From: Vibrio tetraodonis
GTDB taxonomy: Bacteria; Pseudomonadota; Gammaproteobacteria; Enterobacterales; Vibrionaceae
Direction: 5' to 3'
Assembly (NCBI RefSeq): GCF_003350295.1
Contig: NZ_QLYY01000018.1
Location: 93,241 to 157,240, forward strand
DNA: 64,000 nucleotides
A program made the position numbers and the translations under genes. The notes under the pieces were generated by a model. That model was not told the DNA's origin, searched no databases, and worked only from the letters and a program-made list of their open reading frames with translations. Below, in pieces: positions 60,615-64,000 of the stretch. Each line of letters begins with the position of its first letter. Within the stretch, counting starts at the first letter, position 1.

Positions 60615-61655
60615 CTATTGTGCCTTATGCATTTCGAGTGCTGTATCTAACATTCGATTGGCAAAACCCCATTCGTTATCACACCAAACCAGCATTTTCA
60701 CTAAATGGCCGTTACTGACTCGAGTTTGGGTACCATCAACAATCGCACTATGTGGGTCATGATTGAAGTCAATCGAAACAAGCGGAGCTTCAGTATAGTC
60801 AACTATTCCTCGTAATGTACACTGAGATGCGTTAACTATGGTTTGATTTATGTCATTAACTTTCACATTTGTATGAACTGTGACACTTAAATCCATAGCT
60901 GTGACATTAACTGTTGGAACTCTGACCGAAATAGCTTCAAATTTGTTGGAAAATTTCGGGAATATTCTTTCAATCCCCTTATGCAATTTAGTATCTACCG
61001 GTATGATCGATTGACTTGCTGCTCGGGTGCGGCGTAGATCAGTGTGATAGGCATCGATGACTTGTTGATCGTTCATTGAAGAGTGAATAGTCGTAATAGT
61101 GCCGGATTCAATTTCAAAAGCATCATCCAAGGCTTTGATTATGGGGACAATACAATTGGTGGTGCAAGACCCATTAGAAACCACCCTATGTTCTGCTATA
61201 AGAGTATCGTGATTAACTCCATAAATAATTGTGCTATCAAGATCATGGGCGCCAGGGTGTGAAAAGAGAACTTTCTTTGCTCCCGCTTTAATATGCTCTT
61301 GACCATCAGCTTGTGTGCCAAATACACCTGTACAATCTAGGACTAAATCAACCTCAAGATCTCGCCAAGGCAACAAGTCTATCTCGGCAAGATGTAGAAT
61401 ACGAATCGAATCAAACTCGCCAGTACCCTCGTATGGTGCGTCATGGTGTATGTATATGTGCTCTTGGTCATTAGTGACTTTTCGACCAAATCGACCATGA
61501 CTTGTATCATATTGCAGTAGATGTGCCATCGCATCGGGTTGAGCCAGTTCATTAACTGCAACAACCTTAATTTGCTGATTTTTCCCGCTCTCGTATACCG
61601 CACGCAGCACATTACGACCGATACGTCCAAATCCATTGATCGCAACTTTTAACAT
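60615..61655 (-). CDS. epd: Erythrose-4-phosphate dehydrogenase
   Basis: Oxidises erythrose 4-phosphate toward pyridoxal phosphate synthesis (with PdxB, PdxJ); related to GAPDH. The 346 residues have [18 protein letters not shown], the catalytic Cys in [46 protein letters not shown] and [22 protein letters not shown] and the position before pgk mark Epd rather than GapA. ATG 61655 with AGAGG upstream; the frame is open 22 codons further but without homology. Confidence 0.94.
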   Translation of the reverse strand: MLKVAINGFGRIGRNVLRAVYESGKNQQIKVVAVNELAQPDAMAHLLQYDTSHGRFGRKVTNDQEHIYIHHDAPYEGTGEFDSIRILHLAEIDLLPWRDLEVDLVLDCTGVFGTQADGQEHIKAGAKKVLFSHPGAHDLDSTIIYGVNHDTLIAEHRVVSNGSCTTNCIVPIIKALDDAFEIESGTITTIHSSMNDQQVIDAYHTDLRRTRAASQSIIPVDTKLHKGIERIFPKFSNKFEAISVRVPTVNVTAMDLSVTVHTNVKVNDINQTIVNASQCTLRGIVDYTEAPLVSIDFNHDPHSAIVDGTQTRVSNGHLVKMLVWCDNEWGFANRMLDTALEMHKAQ

Positions 61656-61880
61656 GGCTCCATCCTCTACAACTTTTGGTGGCACAAATAGTACCCACAA
61701 TACCTCTATGCCACAAGCCAATATAATTATTGATAGTGAATTAACTCAACTTTGATGTCACTCACAATACGATTTTATCAAGCCCTAAATTCCCCCAAAA
61801 ACCCAAAAGCATCACTATCTTTTCATCACGAAAATAAGAGTTCTAATAAATAAAATCTCAATAATATCCAAGGAGAAAAC

Positions 61881-63524
61881 ATGTGGAAAATGATTGTATT
61901 ATCATTTTGGTTCATCACTTTTTTAGCGCAAAGCTCTGAGTTGTCTTTTACTCCCATAGCACCTATCCAATGTGACAATCGCCAGGGCATATTTATACGT
62001 AACCAAGATAGACCTGTTGAGCCATGGACCAACAACTACCCAGCATCAATCCATACAGGCCAAAGTCTAGCGATCGCAGTCTGCCATCTATACAACCAGG
62101 AAGTGAGTGACTTTACTATTGATAAAGGCAGCTTAATTCCACAGTTAATCTCCAATATTGCCCCCAACTCTTCTTTACGAATTGATATCATTAACAGTGC
62201 AAATATAACTGTTCACAACACGCTAAAAATTGGAGTTGGAGACAATCAAAACAACCAAAGCGATAATGAAGCAGCGCTGATTAATAACATAATTAAAGGC
62301 CCTATCGGTTCAAACAGTAATATACATATTTCAGTGAAAGACTCTGCGAATATCAACCTTCTCTCTTTGATGTCTGAATTAACAATCACTAATGCCAGCT
62401 TAATTGAAGAATTGGTCAACATGGAGGAGGAAGACAACTTTCCTGCACTAAATAATTACTTTCATATCGACATACAAAATAGCGCCAATGTGCTTGGCAA
62501 AGGAAAAGTCAATCTAGCTGATGGTCAATTAGAAAATGAAACTATCGACTACCTGCTAGATCAAAGCCAAATACACATCCACAAGCACAATGTCGCTAAC
62601 GTTAATGCTCGTCAGTTAACCCTATTTGATTCTGAACTCTCTGATGAAACTGTAGACACAGGACAAATAAGCCAAAGTAAGATTGATATTTTCTTGAACA
62701 ATGTGGGTAACGCCAAAAGTCATTCTATCGATATTTCTGATGCAGAGCTTGTTGACGAAGTCATTGACGCGGAGAATATCTTTGATTCTGATATTGAGAT
62801 TACCCTCAAGCAAGTTGCAAACACTGACAGTCAAACGCTGACGATCCTTGAGGGTGAATTGCTTGATGAAAGCATGGACGCCAATTACATAGACAACTCA
62901 TCAATCAAGATACATTTGGATCAAGTAGGTAATGTCACGGCAACACAATCAATAAGGATAAGTGAAGGAGAGTTAGTCGACGAAGTTTTGGATGCTGAGA
63001 CAATTCAATCCACTGATGTCCAAATACGAGCAAAACATACTGGCAATGTCGACACACAGTGGCTCAGCATATATCAAGGAGAGCTTTTAGATGAAATCGT
63101 CGATGTTCAGTCAACTCTTTCTTCTGTGGTAAAAATACTCCTGACCAATGCAGGAAACAGCCAAAGCCAAATACTCGAAATAACGGATGGCGAATTAGTC
63201 GATGAGGTGTTTGATGGTGAGGAAATACGTTTGTCACAGGTTGATATTGATCTGCACCAAGTCGCTAATGCAAGCGGTAAAGGGGGGATGGGAGCCTCGG
63301 TAGGCAGCACCCTCATCCGAAGTGAACTACTCGATGAAGTGTTTGATAGTGAAAATGGTATTTTTCTTAGTCAAGGCAAATTGACTATCTCTCACTCAGC
63401 GAATTTAAATACCTTTCTCGCAAGCCTATTTGATTCGCAGCTAGCAGATACTTTTTTAGAAGCTCCGAATAACGATCATATCTCTGTGAAAGTGGAAAAC
63501 AGCGGCTTGCTCCTCATACCATAA
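61881..63524 (+). CDS. Exported acidic 37-residue-repeat protein, unknown family
   Basis: 547 residues, strong AAGGAG Shine-Dalgarno. Residues 1-19 are a Sec signal peptide (MWKMIVLSFWFITFLAQS). Residues 20-95 form a small domain with two cysteines (C31, C68), likely a disulfide. From about 97 to the end runs a repeat region: an [AG]-N pair recurs at N108, 157, 203, 240, 277, 314, 351, 389, 426, 463 and 508, i.e. strictly 37 or 38 apart in the middle. A second motif, roughly GEL-[LV]-DE-x-x-D, recurs at 251, 288, 325, 363, 400, 437 and 481 with the same phase, with weaker copies at 172, 215 and 519. Alternating hydrophobic residues (SxIxIxL..V.N; L.I) suggest two beta strands per unit, so a beta-solenoid is likely. 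Strongly acidic. No membrane anchor or known secretion domain. On the opposite strand to epd and transketolase. Family not recognised. Confidence 0.85.
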   Translation: MWKMIVLSFWFITFLAQSSELSFTPIAPIQCDNRQGIFIRNQDRPVEPWTNNYPASIHTGQSLAIAVCHLYNQEVSDFTIDKGSLIPQLISNIAPNSSLRIDIINSANITVHNTLKIGVGDNQNNQSDNEAALINNIIKGPIGSNSNIHISVKDSANINLLSLMSELTITNASLIEELVNMEEEDNFPALNNYFHIDIQNSANVLGKGKVNLADGQLENETIDYLLDQSQIHIHKHNVANVNARQLTLFDSELSDETVDTGQISQSKIDIFLNNVGNAKSHSIDISDAELVDEVIDAENIFDSDIEITLKQVANTDSQTLTILEGELLDESMDANYIDNSSIKIHLDQVGNVTATQSIRISEGELVDEVLDAETIQSTDVQIRAKHTGNVDTQWLSIYQGELLDEIVDVQSTLSSVVKILLTNAGNSQSQILEITDGELVDEVFDGEEIRLSQVDIDLHQVANASGKGGMGASVGSTLIRSELLDEVFDSENGIFLSQGKLTISHSANLNTFLASLFDSQLADTFLEAPNNDHISVKVENSGLLLIP

Positions 63525-63545
63525 AGCCCCGCATCGCGAGGCTTT
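63523..63545. terminator. Terminator between the repeat protein and transketolase
   Basis: AAAGCC-C-CGC-ATC-GCG-A-GGCTTT, a stem with one mismatch and a 3-base loop, overlapping the last bases of the repeat gene; T-rich on both sides. Confidence 0.65.
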
Positions 63546-63562
63546 GTTTAGCGCAAGATGAA

Positions 63563-64000
63563 TTAATCGAGTAATTCTTTCGCTGTGTTCAGCACATTTT
63601 CAGTGGTAAAGCCGAACATCTTAAATAATTCGCCTGCTGGTGCTGATTCACCAAAGGTCGTCATACCTATGATGCGACCATCAAAGCCAACATACTTGTA
63701 CCAGAAGTCAGCAATACCGGCTTCAATAGCCACACGCGCTGTTACATCTGATGGTAGAACGCTTTCACGATACGCTGCGTCTTGTCTGTCAAAGGCATCA
63801 GTCGATGGCATAGACACCACGCGTACTTGCTTGCCTTGCGCGCTTAGCTCAGCCGCCGCATTAACGGCAAGCTCTACTTCGGAACCCGTAGCAATTAAAA
63901 TAAGCTCTGGCTGGCCTTGGCAGTCTTTTAGGATATAACCACCTTTGGCAATGTTCGCCACTTGCTCTGCGCTGCGCTCTTGCTGCGCGAGGTTTTGACG
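63563..64000 (-). CDS. tktA: Transketolase, C-terminal part
   Basis: Partial gene running off the right edge; 145 residues to the stop are visible. [60 protein letters not shown] and [33 protein letters not shown] are the transketolase C-terminal domain. In pathway terms it supplies erythrose 4-phosphate to Epd. The reading frame continues past 63961 to the edge, so the internal GTG there is not the start. Confidence 0.96.
   Translation of the reverse strand, partial: RQNLAQQERSAEQVANIAKGGYILKDCQGQPELILIATGSEVELAVNAAAELSAQGKQVRVVSMPSTDAFDRQDAAYRESVLPSDVTARVAIEAGIADFWYKYVGFDGRIIGMTTFGESAPAGELFKMFGFTTENVLNTAKELLD

Noticed and set aside
61881..63524. Curlin-type repeats in the repeat protein
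   Set aside because: The Asn ladder recalls curlins, but the period is 37 rather than about 22 and the curlin Q-x-G-x-x-N pattern is missing.
61881..63524. A CRISPR array or tandem DNA repeat in the repeat gene
   Set aside because: The 111-base period is clear only in the protein; the DNA copies have diverged and the frame is intact.

Overview
The window looks like chromosomal DNA of a gammaproteobacterium of the Vibrio/Photobacterium type. Gene order, protein wording and operon structure (rlmD|barA, lepA-lepB-rnc-era-recO-pdxJ-acpS, rpoE-rseABC, ygfB-ubiH-ubiI | zapA-6S RNA-fau-rpiA-serA, leuLABCD next to leuO and ilvIH, rplU-rpmA-obgE | ispB, epd-pgk-fbaA-mscS) are the housekeeping backbone of that group. 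I see no rRNA, tRNA, insertion sequence, prophage or CRISPR array. This assignment is by recognition, not by a database search.

Layout. 1-224: start of rlmD running off the left edge, divergent from barA (395-3169). 3154-9510: a leftward core operon of translation, RNA processing and cofactor genes (lepA, lepB, rnc, era, recO, pdxJ, acpS), with a terminator-like hairpin just before recO. 9616-12270: the sigma-E locus rpoE-rseA-rseB-rseC, with a candidate sigma-E promoter. 12654-16532: nadB, the FAD assembly pair sdhE/ygfX, ygfZ and a YbaK-like deacylase. 16533-17360: a structured non-coding stretch, then a ytfK homologue that may carry a Pho box. 17403-20420: ubiI, ubiH and ygfB, without the pepP found between ygfB and ubiH in E. 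coli. 20657-23989: zapA, 6S RNA, fau, rpiA, serA, with a near-consensus PurR box before serA. 24259-26725: glpT-glpQ. 26783-29003: ilvIH. 29421-31457: a TPR/GT41 glycosyltransferase. 31554-33362: an acyl-CoA ligase. 33516-40143: leuO and the leucine operon with leader peptide and attenuator.

40247-45027 holds a DUF547 protein, folA, obgE, rpmA, rplU and ispB. 45357-50444 is a looser, more accessory stretch: a YgiW-like OB-fold protein, an orphan + strand transcription unit, an exported flavin amine oxidase, a VOC protein, a DUF1835-like protein, a peroxiredoxin-like protein and a small membrane/coiled-coil protein. 50702-56064: glmS and a DeoR-type regulator, pyruvate kinase and a GntR regulator. 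56109-61655: a YggE-like SIMPL protein, mscS, fbaA, pgk, epd. 63563-64000: the end of transketolase.

Most of the window feeds central metabolism: lower glycolysis and the pentose phosphate pathway (tkt, epd, pgk, fbaA, pyk, rpiA), branched-chain amino acids (ilvIH, leuLABCD, leuO), serine, NAD, ubiquinone and folate. The most unusual item is the gene at 61881-63524, placed on the opposite strand between epd and transketolase. It encodes a Sec-exported acidic protein built from about eleven repeats with a strict 37-residue period, an asparagine ladder and a recurring GEL-x-DE motif; I do not recognise its family. Other points to check are the candidate sRNA near 16760-16858, the Pho-box-like site before ytfK, the PurR box before serA, the GT41 enzyme and the orphan unit at 45862-46106.
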